Part shown: one piece after another, positions 7,374 to 15,573 of the stretch
Numbering within the stretch: the stretch's first letter is position 1
How the letters are laid out: every line of letters starts with the position of its first letter
Assembly: GCF_004137245.1 (NCBI RefSeq)
Contig: NZ_SDWS01000005.1
Span: forward strand, 186,001-250,000
From: Nocardioides glacieisoli
GTDB taxonomy: Bacteria > Actinomycetota > Actinomycetes > Propionibacteriales > Nocardioidaceae
DNA length: 64,000 nt
Reading direction: 5' to 3'
Program-made: the position numbers and the translations under genes
The notes under the pieces: generated by a model
What the model was told of the DNA's origin: nothing
The model's input: only the letters and a program-made list of their open reading frames with translations
Database searches by the model: none

Positions 7374-8396
7374 ATGCGTGCTGTGGTCTACACCGAGAGC
7401 GGCGACTCGTCCGTGCTGGAGCTGGTCGAGCGGGAGCCGGCCGAGCCCGGGCCCGGCGAGGTGCGGGTGCGCATCGTCCGCGCCGGTGTGAACCCCACCG
7501 ACTGGAAGTTCCGTGCCGGCGGGATGGGCGAGCTCGCCTTCCCCGAGATCGTGCCCGGCCAGGACGGCGCGGGCGTCGTCGACGCCGTCGGCCCCGAGGT
7601 CACGGACCTCGCGGTCGGTGACCGCGTCTGGACGATGCTGGCGCAGCACCAGCGTCCCGGCGGCACGGCACAGGAGCAGGTCGTGATCCCGGCGGACCGG
7701 GTGACCGTGCTCCCCGACGCGGCGTCGTACGACCTGGGTGCGTCGCTCGGCGTCCCCGCGGTCACCGCCCACCGCGCCCTCACCACGTCCGAGGACGGGC
7801 CGGACCGGCTGGCGCCCGGCGCGCTCTCCGGGATGACGGTGCTCGTCGCGGGCGGGGCCGGCGCGGTCGGCAACGCCGCGATCCAGCTCGCCCGGTGGGC
7901 CGGCGCGACCGTGGTCAGCACGGTGAGCAGCGACGAGAAGGGCCGCCTCGCCACGGCGGCCGGTGCGCACCACGTCGTCAACTACCGCGACGGCGACGCC
8001 GCGGCGGCGATCCGCGACCTCGCCCCCGACGGCGTCGACCTGGTCGTCGAGGTGGCTCCGGCCCAGAACCTCCGGCTCGACGTGGGCGTCATCAAGCCGC
8101 GCGGCACGATCGCGATCTACGCCAACAACGGCGGCGACGAGGTGACGCTCAGCGTGCGCGAGACGTTCTCGACCAACGCCCGCTTCCAGTGGGTGCTCCT
8201 CTACACCGTCGGCCAGGAGGCGCTGCGGCGTGCCGCGGAGGACATCACCGCAGCGGTCGCCGACGGCGGTTTCGGCGTGGGCGAGGAGCACGGGCTGCCG
8301 CTCCACCACCACCCGCTCGAGCGAACTGCCGAGGCCCATGCGGCCGTCGAGGACGGGGCGATCGGCAAGGTGCTGATCGACGTGGGCGACCACTGA
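7374..8396 (+). CDS. NADPH:quinone reductase, zinc-independent MDR family
   Basis: A 340-residue medium-chain dehydrogenase/reductase of the quinone oxidoreductase type, transferring hydride from NADPH to quinones or other electrophiles. It has the MDR start (MRAVVYTESG), GVNPTDWKFRAG, PGQDGAGVV and the dinucleotide loop VAGGAGAVGNAAIQLAR near residue 160. Zinc-binding cysteines are absent. It follows sdaA by 4 nt and is probably co-transcribed with it, without an obvious metabolic reason. Confidence 0.85.
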   Translation: MRAVVYTESGDSSVLELVEREPAEPGPGEVRVRIVRAGVNPTDWKFRAGGMGELAFPEIVPGQDGAGVVDAVGPEVTDLAVGDRVWTMLAQHQRPGGTAQEQVVIPADRVTVLPDAASYDLGASLGVPAVTAHRALTTSEDGPDRLAPGALSGMTVLVAGGAGAVGNAAIQLARWAGATVVSTVSSDEKGRLATAAGAHHVVNYRDGDAAAAIRDLAPDGVDLVVEVAPAQNLRLDVGVIKPRGTIAIYANNGGDEVTLSVRETFSTNARFQWVLLYTVGQEALRRAAEDITAAVADGGFGVGEEHGLPLHHHPLERTAEAHAAVEDGAIGKVLIDVGDH

Positions 8397-8485
8397 CCGC
8401 TTCCGGCGCGGCGCGTCGCCCACCCTCGTGGTGAGATGTGCTCGGGAACGCGGCGCGGACGTGCTGCGCGGGAGACGGAGTGACG

Positions 8486-9193
8486 ATGTCGACGAGCCAG
8501 ACCAACGTCGTGGAGTTCGCGGAGCTGGCCCGTGCCCTGGGCGCGGCGGGCGAGCAGAGCGACCGCCTGATGCTCGCGGTGAATGCGGCGGTCGAGCTCA
8601 TCCCGGGCTGCCTGCACGCCGGCATCACCATCAACCGCGCCGGGGAGTGCCACACGCTGGCCTCGACGGGCGAGATCCTCTCGGCGGTCAACGTGCTGCA
8701 GAACGAGCTCGGCGAGGGTCCGTGCCATGCCCCCGACCGCGAGGACGAGGTCGTACAGATCAACGACCTCGTCGGCGACGAGCGGTGGTCGGCGTGGGGT
8801 GGTCGAGTCAACGGCGACTTCCAGCTGGGGTCGATGATCTCGATATTCGTCTACACCGCGCGTGGCTCCTACGGCACCCTGAGCCTCTACGCCGCCGCCC
8901 CCGACGCCTTTGACGCCGACGACCTCGCGACCGCGCAGGCGCTCGCCGGGCACCTGGCCGTTGCGCTGGCCGCCGGGCGCGAGATCGAGGGGATGAGTGC
9001 CGCCCTGCAGAGCCGCACCGTGATCGGGCAGGCGGAGGGCATCCTCATGGAACGGCTGGGCGTCGACAGCGACCAGGCGCTGGCCTACCTCAAGCGGATC
9101 TCGTCCCACACCAACACCAAGCTGGTGCAGGTCGCCGGCGACATCGTGCGGACCCGGCAACTCCCGGAGGCGCCCGACCGCTCGATCGGCTGA
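8486..9193 (+). CDS. GAF and ANTAR domain RNA-binding regulator
   Basis: A 235-residue protein with an N-terminal GAF domain (about residues 15-155, with GEGPCHAPDREDEVVQINDL) and a C-terminal ANTAR domain (about 165-225: RTVIGQAEGILMERLGVDSDQALAYLKRISS). ANTAR domains bind paired hairpins in mRNA and act as antiterminators, while GAF senses a ligand or redox state. There is no receiver domain. ATG 8486 follows CGGAG; an in-frame GTG at 8480 is an alternative. It is the first of four ANTAR proteins in this window. Confidence 0.85.
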   Translation: MSTSQTNVVEFAELARALGAAGEQSDRLMLAVNAAVELIPGCLHAGITINRAGECHTLASTGEILSAVNVLQNELGEGPCHAPDREDEVVQINDLVGDERWSAWGGRVNGDFQLGSMISIFVYTARGSYGTLSLYAAAPDAFDADDLATAQALAGHLAVALAAGREIEGMSAALQSRTVIGQAEGILMERLGVDSDQALAYLKRISSHTNTKLVQVAGDIVRTRQLPEAPDRSIG

Positions 9194-9196
9194 TCC

Positions 9197-10225
9197 TCAG
9201 GTGTTGGCGCCGCGCGCGTCGACGCGCCACGTGTTGTCGCCGACGACGTAGGCGTCGGCGAGGTTCGCCGTCGTGCAGACGTGGTTGGGCACGACGCGCA
9301 CGCGGGTGCCGCGGGGCGCGTCGAACCCGGTCACCGTCGCGTGGTGCTCGGACAGGGCGGTGATGCGGGCGTCGGGGTGGTCGAGCAGCCGGCCGTGGCC
9401 GGTGGCGTACGACGCCCGGTCGGCGCCGAGCACCTTGCTGCCCGCGTCGAGGACCACCCGGTCCGGGTAGCGGCCGACGACGGTCGCGACGACCGTGAGG
9501 GCGACCTGCTCGGGGGGCGTGACGCCGAGCTCCCACTGCTGCGCGTCGCCGAAGACGTACACGCCCGGTCGCACCTCGGTCAGCACCCCGCCGCGCGCGA
9601 ACTCGACGGACGGGGTCGAGCCGCCGCTGACGACCGGGCACGCGATCCCGGCGCCGATCAGCGCGTCCCGGGCAGCGGCCAGCTCGCGCTGCTCGTCGGC
9701 GGCAGCGGCTGCGCGGGCGTCGGGGGAGTAGGAGTGGCCGGGGAAGGTGAAGACGCCGTCGACGGCCAGACCGGCCTCGGCCGCAGCGCTCGCGACCGCG
9801 ACGGCGTCGCCGGCAGGTACGCCGCTGCGGTGGTGGCCGCTGTCGACCTCGACCCGCACCCGCAGCCCGGCGCCCGCGAGGGGTGCGAGCTGGCGGACCG
9901 ACTCGACGGAGTCGACGCCGACCGCCACGCTCGCCCGCGCCAGCACCCCATGCAGGCGGGTGGCCCGCTCGTCGTCCACCCAGAGCGGGTAGGCGATGAA
10001 GAGGTCGTCGCAGACCTCGGCGAAGACCTCGGCCTCGGCGACCGTCGCGACAGTGAGGCCGACCGCGCCGGCGGCGAGCTGGAGCCGGGCGACCTCGAGC
10101 GACTTGTGCGTCTTGGCGTGCGGGCGCAGCGTGAGCCCGGAGCCGCTCGCTGCGTGCTGCATCGCGTGGATGTTGCGCTCGAGGACGTCGCGGTCGACAT
10201 CGACGTAGGGGGTCGGTCTGCTCAC
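9197..10225 (-). CDS. D-serine/D-threonine dehydratase-like PLP enzyme (DSD1 type)
   Basis: A 342-residue fold-type III PLP enzyme (alanine racemase N-terminal barrel plus D-serine-dehydratase-like C-terminal domain). The PLP lysine lies in RPHAKTHKS near residue 35, a phosphate-binding SGGSTPS is near 215, and the zinc-binding PNHVCTT is close to the C-terminus. Known family members are metal-dependent D-threonine aldolases, D-threo-3-hydroxyaspartate dehydratases and D-serine dehydratases; which applies is unclear. GTG 10225 has GGGAG 9 nt upstream; GTG 10243 is an alternative. It is divergent from the kinase-aminotransferase fusion with about 40 bp between starts. Confidence 0.8.
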   Translation of the reverse strand: MSRPTPYVDVDRDVLERNIHAMQHAASGSGLTLRPHAKTHKSLEVARLQLAAGAVGLTVATVAEAEVFAEVCDDLFIAYPLWVDDERATRLHGVLARASVAVGVDSVESVRQLAPLAGAGLRVRVEVDSGHHRSGVPAGDAVAVASAAAEAGLAVDGVFTFPGHSYSPDARAAAAADEQRELAAARDALIGAGIACPVVSGGSTPSVEFARGGVLTEVRPGVYVFGDAQQWELGVTPPEQVALTVVATVVGRYPDRVVLDAGSKVLGADRASYATGHGRLLDHPDARITALSEHHATVTGFDAPRGTRVRVVPNHVCTTANLADAYVVGDNTWRVDARGANT

Positions 10226-10251
10226 CTCGACATGCTCCCGCACCGAACCCC

Positions 10252-10257
10252 TACCCT
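10252..10257 (+). promoter_or_regulatory. -10 element of a leaderless promoter for the fusion gene
   Basis: TACCCT, 6 nt (TCGCGC), then ATG at 10264. The core promoter of the divergent gene must overlap it, so the two are probably read from intertwined promoters. Confidence 0.55.
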
Positions 10258-10263
10258 TCGCGC

Positions 10264-12534
10264 ATGGCCCACGACGTGCTGGACGAGCCCGCACCGCGGC
10301 TCACGACCGAGAGGGTCCGCCGGCTGGTGGAGGAGCACTGGGGGGTGACCGCCGACGTCGGGCCGCTCTCGAGCGAGCGCGACGTGAACTTCCTCATCGG
10401 TTCGGGCCACGTCCTCAAGGTCGCGAACCCGGCGGAGTCGCGGGCGCTCCTCGAGATGGAGGTCGCGGCGATGCGGCACGTCGCGGCAACCGACCCCGAC
10501 CTCCCCGTCCCGCGCACGGTGTCGGCCGGCGGCGAGGACATCGTCACGATCACCGACGACGCAGGCCGCGCCTGCCTCGCGCGGCTGATCACGACCGTGC
10601 CGGGTTCCCAGCTCGAGGGGCAGGTCGTCACCGAGGACGTCGCCGAGCAGGTCGGCGCGGCCACCGCCCGCACGGCGCAGGCGCTGCGCGGCTTCTTCCA
10701 CCCGGCCGCCGGCAGCCGCGAGCTCGACTGGGACGTACGCGCCCTCCCGCGCGTCGCGGCGAGGTGGGGCCTCACGTCCGACGACCCGCTCCACCCCGTC
10801 GTCGAGCGGGTGGCCGCGGTGCTGCCGCGCCTGGCTGCGCTGCCGAGCGGGATCCGCCACGGCGACGTCACGCTCACCAACCTGCTCGCGACCGACGGCA
10901 CGGTCACCGGTGTCATCGACTTCGGCGACATGCACTTCACCGCCGACGTCGCCGACCTCGCGGTCGCCCTCACCTCCGTGCTGCGCAACACCAGCGACGC
11001 CCAGGTCTCCTCGCCGTGGGAGCTCGCCGGCGCGACGCTGCGCGGCTACCAGCGGATCCGTCCCCTCGGCGCCGAGGAGGTCGACGTCCTCGGCGAGCTG
11101 GTGCTGTCGCGCCTCGTGCTCAGCACGATCATCTCCCGCGGTCGCGCGGCCACCCACCCCGACAACACGGCCTACATCACGCAGTACGACGACGCCAACG
11201 CGCGTACGACGTCCGAGCTGGCGCAGCTCTCACCGACCGAGCTGGCACAGCGGTTGCATCGCCTCGCCGGCACCCGAGCGGTGGCGGCGAGTGACGACGT
11301 CGCCACCCGTCGCGCCGCCGCGATGGGCGGCACCGTCGCGCCGCTGTTCTACGACCGCCCGCTGCAGATCGTCAGCGGTGCGGGCGCATGGCTGGTCGCC
11401 GCCGACGGCCGGCGCTACCTCGACGCATACAACAACGTCGCCGTCGTCGGGCACGCCGACCCTGTGGTGGTCCGCCGGGTCAGCCGTCAGCTCGGTCGGC
11501 TCAACACCCACTCGCGCTACCTCCACCCCGAGGTCGTCGAGCTCGCCGAGCGGATCGCGGCGACCATGCCGGACGGTCTCGACACCGTCCTCTTCACGAC
11601 GTCCGGCACCGAGGCCAACGAGCTCGCCTGGCGACTGGCGACCGAGTGGACCGGCGGCACCGGAGCGCTGGTCGTCCACCACGGCTATCACGGCACAACG
11701 CGCTGGATGGCAGACCTGAGCCCCAACGAGTGGCCACCGGGCCACCGCCCCGCCGCCGTCGGCACCTTCCGGGCTCCGGTCGCCGGCGGTGACCTGTCAG
11801 CCGGGGCGACGACCGCGATGGTGGGCGCGGCCTGGCAGGACGTGGCAGCGCGTGGCCACCGGCCAGCGCTCCTGCTGGCCGACTCCGGCTTCACCAGCGA
11901 GGGCGTGCACGACGCGCCACCGTCGTACGTCCAGGGGCTGCGCGACGGTGCGCACGCCGCGGGCGCGCTCTACCTCGCTGACGAGGTGCAAATCGGCTAC
12001 GGCCGCACCGGTCCGGGACTGTGGCGCTTCGCGCAGTCGGGCGTCGTGCCCGACCTCGTCACCCTCGGCAAGCCGATGGGCGCGGGCTACCCGATCGGCG
12101 CGGTCGTCACCCGGCGCGAGGTGGTCGACCGGTTCGCCGAGCGCTGGGAGTACTTCTCGACCTTCGCCGCGACCCCGGCCGCTGCGGCCGCCGGCAACGC
12201 GGTGCTCGACGTGCTGGAGGACAGGCGGCTGCCGGAGAAGGCGCTCGTCACCGGGGCCCACCTCGCGACCCGGCTGCGCGAGCTGGCCGGAGCGACCGAC
12301 CTGCTCGGCGACGTCCGCGCGATGGGCCTCGTCGCCGGCATCGACGTGGTCGACCGCCCGGCCGCGCGGCAGCTGCTCCAGGCCCTCGTCGCCCGCGGCG
12401 CGCTCGCCGGACTGACCGGACCGGGCGGCAACGTGCTGAAGGTGCGCCCGCCGCTCGTGTGGGACGAGACGCACGTCGACCACTTCGTCGACCGGTTGGA
12501 GCACGCGGTCGGGGACGTCAGATCTCGCGGATGA
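10264..12534 (+). CDS. Fused aminoglycoside-phosphotransferase-like kinase and class III PLP enzyme
   Basis: A 756-residue two-domain protein. Residues about 1-330 form an APH/choline-kinase fold with the catalytic HGDVTLTNLL (His199) and the metal-binding VIDFGDM. Residues about 345-750 form a class III aminotransferase-fold domain with the PLP lysine Lys603 (TLGKPMGAGYPIGAV) and YLADEVQIGYGRTG. The domain order matches kinase plus phospholyase pairs acting on hydroxylysine (HYKK with PHYKPL) or on ethanolamine phosphate, where the first half phosphorylates an amino alcohol and the second eliminates phosphate. Substrate here is unknown. The M23 peptidase-like domain found between the halves in some longer relatives is absent. 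Confidence 0.83.
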   Translation: MAHDVLDEPAPRLTTERVRRLVEEHWGVTADVGPLSSERDVNFLIGSGHVLKVANPAESRALLEMEVAAMRHVAATDPDLPVPRTVSAGGEDIVTITDDAGRACLARLITTVPGSQLEGQVVTEDVAEQVGAATARTAQALRGFFHPAAGSRELDWDVRALPRVAARWGLTSDDPLHPVVERVAAVLPRLAALPSGIRHGDVTLTNLLATDGTVTGVIDFGDMHFTADVADLAVALTSVLRNTSDAQVSSPWELAGATLRGYQRIRPLGAEEVDVLGELVLSRLVLSTIISRGRAATHPDNTAYITQYDDANARTTSELAQLSPTELAQRLHRLAGTRAVAASDDVATRRAAAMGGTVAPLFYDRPLQIVSGAGAWLVAADGRRYLDAYNNVAVVGHADPVVVRRVSRQLGRLNTHSRYLHPEVVELAERIAATMPDGLDTVLFTTSGTEANELAWRLATEWTGGTGALVVHHGYHGTTRWMADLSPNEWPPGHRPAAVGTFRAPVAGGDLSAGATTAMVGAAWQDVAARGHRPALLLADSGFTSEGVHDAPPSYVQGLRDGAHAAGALYLADEVQIGYGRTGPGLWRFAQSGVVPDLVTLGKPMGAGYPIGAVVTRREVVDRFAERWEYFSTFAATPAAAAAGNAVLDVLEDRRLPEKALVTGAHLATRLRELAGATDLLGDVRAMGLVAGIDVVDRPAARQLLQALVARGALAGLTGPGGNVLKVRPPLVWDETHVDHFVDRLEHAVGDVRSRG

Positions 12535-12595
12535 CCCGGGCTGGCGACACGCGGCGCGGCACCTGATGCCAGGGGCGCCGCGGTGCTACACCGGG

Positions 12596-13117
12596 ATGGT
12601 GGCGGTTCCCGAGTCGACGCTCACCGGGCTGGAGACCGGATCCCACGAGCGCGGGGCGCTCTGGGGTCGGCGGCTCTTCCTCGGCCTGCTGCTCGTGGTG
12701 GTGCTCGCCGGGGCGGCGGGCTTGCTCGGCGTGCGTTCCGCCACTGCCAGTGCCAGCGGGAACGGGTACGACCTCGACGTCACCTATGCCACGGTGGCGC
12801 GGGCCGGCATCGACGTGCCGTGGCAGGTGGTCGTCGCCAACCCCGACGGGTTCGACAGGGAGGTCACCATCGCGGTGACCGGTGACTACTTCGAGATCTA
12901 CGAGACCCAGGGCTTCACGCCGGAGCCCTCGACGAGCGTCCGCGACGCCAGCACGCTGTACCTGACGTTCGACGCCCCGGACGGCAACGTGTTCACCGTC
13001 GACTACGACGCCTACATCCAGCCGTGCCAGGTCGGCCGCGACGCGATCGTCTCCGTGGTCGACGCGGACCTCGCACCCCTGGTCTCCGTCGACATCACCA
13101 CCCATCTGCTGCCCTGA
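12596..13117 (+). CDS. Membrane-anchored protein of unknown function
   Basis: A 173-residue protein with one N-terminal transmembrane segment (RRLFLGLLLVVVLAGAAGLLG, about residues 23-43) and a C-terminal domain outside the membrane rich in beta strands (YDLDVTYATVARAGIDVPWQ...). ATG 12596 is preferred, although an in-frame ATG at 12566 exists and neither has a strong ribosome binding site. It precedes the DUF421 gene by 12 nt, and this pairing is seen in other actinobacteria, suggesting a shared complex. I cannot name a function. Confidence 0.65.
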   Translation: MVAVPESTLTGLETGSHERGALWGRRLFLGLLLVVVLAGAAGLLGVRSATASASGNGYDLDVTYATVARAGIDVPWQVVVANPDGFDREVTIAVTGDYFEIYETQGFTPEPSTSVRDASTLYLTFDAPDGNVFTVDYDAYIQPCQVGRDAIVSVVDADLAPLVSVDITTHLLP

Positions 13118-13129
13118 GGAGGTCGGATC

Positions 13130-13607
13130 GTGGAGATCGTGGTGCGCGCTGTCGTCCTCTTCGCCTTCCTGTGGATCGTCACGCGGGCCGTCGGGCGCGC
13201 GACGCTCGGCGAGCTGAGCACCTTCGAGCTGCTGCTCCGTCACCATGGGAGACCTGGTCCAGCAGGGCGTCACGCAGCAGGACTACTCGATCACCTCGGC
13301 CGTCCTGGCCGTCGGCACCTTCGCGCTGCTGACCGTCGCGCTGTCGTGGGTGCAGTGGCGGTTCCCCCGGTCCAGGCCCGTGGTGACTGGCAGGCCACTG
13401 CTGGTCGTCGCGAACGGCGAAGTGCTCGAGGATGCAATGAGGGCTCAGCGCCTGGCCACGGCCGACCTCCTCGTTGCTGCCCGCGAGCAGGGGATCCGTC
13501 GCACGTCGGAGATCGAGTACGCCGTGCTCGAGGCCGACGGCAGGCTCTCGTTCTTCACCTACGACACGTCCGAGGCGGGGGCACCGGAGAAGCCACCCCA
13601 GGGCTAG
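13130..13607 (+). pseudogene. DUF421 (YetF-like) membrane protein gene with frameshift
   Basis: The GTG start has GAGGAGGT upstream and encodes the typical DUF421 beginning (EIVVRAVVLFAFLWIVTRAVG...LGELSTFELLL). The frame then fails near 13236-13240. The rest of the family sequence (MGDLVQQGVTQQDYSITSAVL ... FSFFTYDT-type C-terminal domain) continues to 13607 in another frame. The family normally reads ELLLxVTMGDL at this point, so two bases are missing or one is extra at CTGCTCCGTCACC. Both halves otherwise look intact and well conserved, which suggests a recent mutation or a sequencing error. DUF421 proteins have a short transmembrane region and a cytoplasmic YetF-type C-terminal domain. 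Confidence 0.8.
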
Positions 13608-13623
13608 CAGCCCTCAGGGGTCC

Positions 13624-14067
13624 TCACGCCAGGCGGTTGAGGACGTTCGTCATGTCGTCCTCGGTGTCGCTGCCGATCTTCTCGAAGACGATCTTCATCA
13701 CGGGGTCGGCGATCTTCGCCGCACCGGACAGCTCGATCACGGCCTCGTAGGTGATCCGGCTGCCGGGGCCGTCCGGGCTCGGCACGACGGTGATCGTGTC
13801 GGTCGAGGTCGCGGTGTCGTTGCGGCCGACCAGCACGATCGTGTCGTCGGTCAGGCTCTCGAGGGTGTAGTCGAGCTCGGTGCTGACCCCCGCGATCTTG
13901 GAGACGTTGTGCCAGGTCGACCCGACCTGCACAGGTCCGCCGGAGTCGGTCCGGGTGCACGACTCGGTGCCCGGGTCCCACTCCTCGGCGTGGCTGAAGT
14001 CCTTGAGGTAGTCGATGACGACGGAGGGCTGAGGGTGGACGTCGAACGTGCGGTTCACAGTGGTCAT
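13624..14067 (-). CDS. SRPBCC family protein
   Basis: A 147-residue START/Bet v1-like protein that probably binds a hydrophobic ligand. The pattern TVNRTFDVHPQPSVVIDYLKDFSHAEEWDPG is the polyketide-cyclase/SRPBCC beginning, where a small domain closes over a cavity, and it ends with a long C-terminal helix. No catalytic residues can be assigned. ATG 14067 is chosen because TACTGT lies 7 nt upstream (leaderless). It converges on the broken DUF421 gene with 16 nt between. Confidence 0.78.
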   Translation of the reverse strand: MTTVNRTFDVHPQPSVVIDYLKDFSHAEEWDPGTESCTRTDSGGPVQVGSTWHNVSKIAGVSTELDYTLESLTDDTIVLVGRNDTATSTDTITVVPSPDGPGSRITYEAVIELSGAAKIADPVMKIVFEKIGSDTEDDMTNVLNRLA

Positions 14068-14074
14068 GCCGTCG

Positions 14075-14080
14075 ACAGTA
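14075..14080 (-). promoter_or_regulatory. -10 element of a leaderless promoter for the SRPBCC gene
   Basis: The minus strand reads TACTGT, then CGACGGC, then ATG at 14067. Confidence 0.55.
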
Positions 14081-14177
14081 GGCACGCCCCTCGGCGCCAG
14101 AGATCGCCCAGAGGGGTGCCCGCGCCGGCCGCCCGACATTGCAGAGGGCGCCTCACGTCTTGTCGCCCTTTGACACC

Positions 14178-14789
14178 ATGGAGGGCATGCAGACGCGACA
14201 GGGGCAGGTCACGCAGCGCCGGGACTCCTGGCAGAACGCTGCACTGATCACCGGCGCGTTCGTCGTCGTGCTGTGGGTGCTCGAGATCGTCGACACCGCA
14301 TCGGGCCACGCCCTCGACCCCTACGGCGTCCAGCCCCGCAGCGAGGACGGCCTCATCGGGATCGTCCTGGCGCCGCTGCTCCACTTCGGCTTCGGACACC
14401 TCGTGAGCAACACCGTCCCGGTCGCGGTCCTCGGCTTCCTGACCCTCGCGACCGGCATCGCGCGCGGGCTGCTCGCCACCGCCATCATCTGGGTCGTCGG
14501 GGGCCTCGGCGTCTGGGTCTTCGCCCAGCCCCAGAGCAACCACGCCGGTGCCTCGGTGCTGATCTTCGGCTGGATCGTCTTCCTCCTCGTGCGTGGCTTC
14601 CTCAACCGGAACACGACCGAGATCCTCATCGGTGTCGCGGTGTTCCTGCTCTACAGCGGGGCGCTCCTCGGGGTCCTGCCCGGCCAGCCGGGCGTCTCGT
14701 GGCAGGGGCACCTCTTCGGTGCGATCGGCGGGTTCGTGGCGGCGCGCCTGCTGACCACGCGGCGCCGCGCGGACGACTTCCCCTACTGA
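14178..14789 (+). CDS. Rhomboid family intramembrane serine protease
   Basis: A 203-residue integral membrane protein with about six hydrophobic segments. The rhomboid dyad is visible as Ser in HAGASVLIFGW (GxS motif) and His in WQGHLFGAIGG, with the oxyanion-side HxxxN seen as HLVSNTVP. It would cleave transmembrane substrates in the cytoplasmic membrane. It is a compact rhomboid without extra soluble domains. Start is uncertain between ATG 14178 and ATG 14187; the latter has GAGGG only 1-2 nt upstream. Confidence 0.85.
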   Translation: MEGMQTRQGQVTQRRDSWQNAALITGAFVVVLWVLEIVDTASGHALDPYGVQPRSEDGLIGIVLAPLLHFGFGHLVSNTVPVAVLGFLTLATGIARGLLATAIIWVVGGLGVWVFAQPQSNHAGASVLIFGWIVFLLVRGFLNRNTTEILIGVAVFLLYSGALLGVLPGQPGVSWQGHLFGAIGGFVAARLLTTRRRADDFPY

Positions 14790-14861
14790 CGCATGGACCT
14801 CGCCGGCCTGGGTACCTGACTCGCGCCGGGACGTGCGCGCCACTGCTCCGGCACCAGATGT

Positions 14862-14918
14862 CGAGGTCCGTCGGGGGATCCACGCCGTACGCCGTGCGAG
14901 GTGCCCCGACGGACCTCG
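14862..14918. repeat. Perfect 15-bp hairpin between rhomboid and FMN reductase genes
   Basis: CGAGGTCCGTCGGGG (14862-14876) and CCCCGACGGACCTCG (14904-14918) are exact complements with a 27-nt loop. The structure ends 39 nt before the next ATG and begins 72 nt after the rhomboid stop. It may be a terminator for the rhomboid gene or a structured leader. There is no T tract. Confidence 0.65.
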
Positions 14919-14957
14919 TCCTCGTATGTCGGCGACGCCATCGGGTACGGGCGGCTC

Positions 14958-15569
14958 ATGACCGACCTCTCCTGCCTCGTCCTCAGCTGCACCCTGAAGC
15001 GCTCGCCTGCCGAGTCGAGCACCGAGCTCCTCGGCTCGCAGGTGCTCGACGCGTTCCGCGACCTCGGCGTGACCGGATCGATCGAGCGGGTCGTCGACCA
15101 CGACGTGAGCTTCGGCGTGAGCACCGACGAGGGTGACGGCGACGGATGGCCCACGCTGCGGCAGAAGATGCTCGACGCCGACATCCTCGTGCTGGTGACC
15201 CCGATCTGGATGGGCCAGCCCGCGTCGGTCGCGAAGGTCGTGCTGGAGCGCCTCGACGCCGAGCTCGCCGAGACCGACGACGCGGGCCGCCTGCTCACCT
15301 TCGGCAAGGTCGCCGCCGTCGGCGTCGTGGGCAACGAGGACGGGGCGCACCACACGAGCGCGGAGCTCTTCCAGGGGCTCAACGACGTCGGCTTCACCCT
15401 GCCCGCGCAGGCTGTGACCTACTGGGTCGGCGAGGCGATGCAGGCCGTCGACTACCAGGACCTCGACGAGACGCCGCAGAAGACCGCCGGCACCACCGAG
15501 GTGCTCGCCCGGCACGCCACCCACCTGGCCCGGCTCCTCAAGGAGTCGGCGTACCCCGCGGGGGAGTGA
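14958..15569 (+). CDS. Flavodoxin-like NAD(P)H-dependent FMN reductase
   Basis: A 203-residue flavodoxin-fold oxidoreductase. The start CLVLSCTLKRSPAESST forms the phosphate-binding loop for FMN, and ADILVLVTPIWMGQPASVAKVVLERLD is the second FMN-contact loop as in the WrbA/ArsH group. It probably reduces quinones, nitro- or azo-compounds or supplies reduced flavin. It is a single gene, convergent with the HAD phosphatase after 4 nt, and preceded by a strong hairpin. Confidence 0.8.
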   Translation: MTDLSCLVLSCTLKRSPAESSTELLGSQVLDAFRDLGVTGSIERVVDHDVSFGVSTDEGDGDGWPTLRQKMLDADILVLVTPIWMGQPASVAKVVLERLDAELAETDDAGRLLTFGKVAAVGVVGNEDGAHHTSAELFQGLNDVGFTLPAQAVTYWVGEAMQAVDYQDLDETPQKTAGTTEVLARHATHLARLLKESAYPAGE

Positions 15570-15573
15570 CCGT

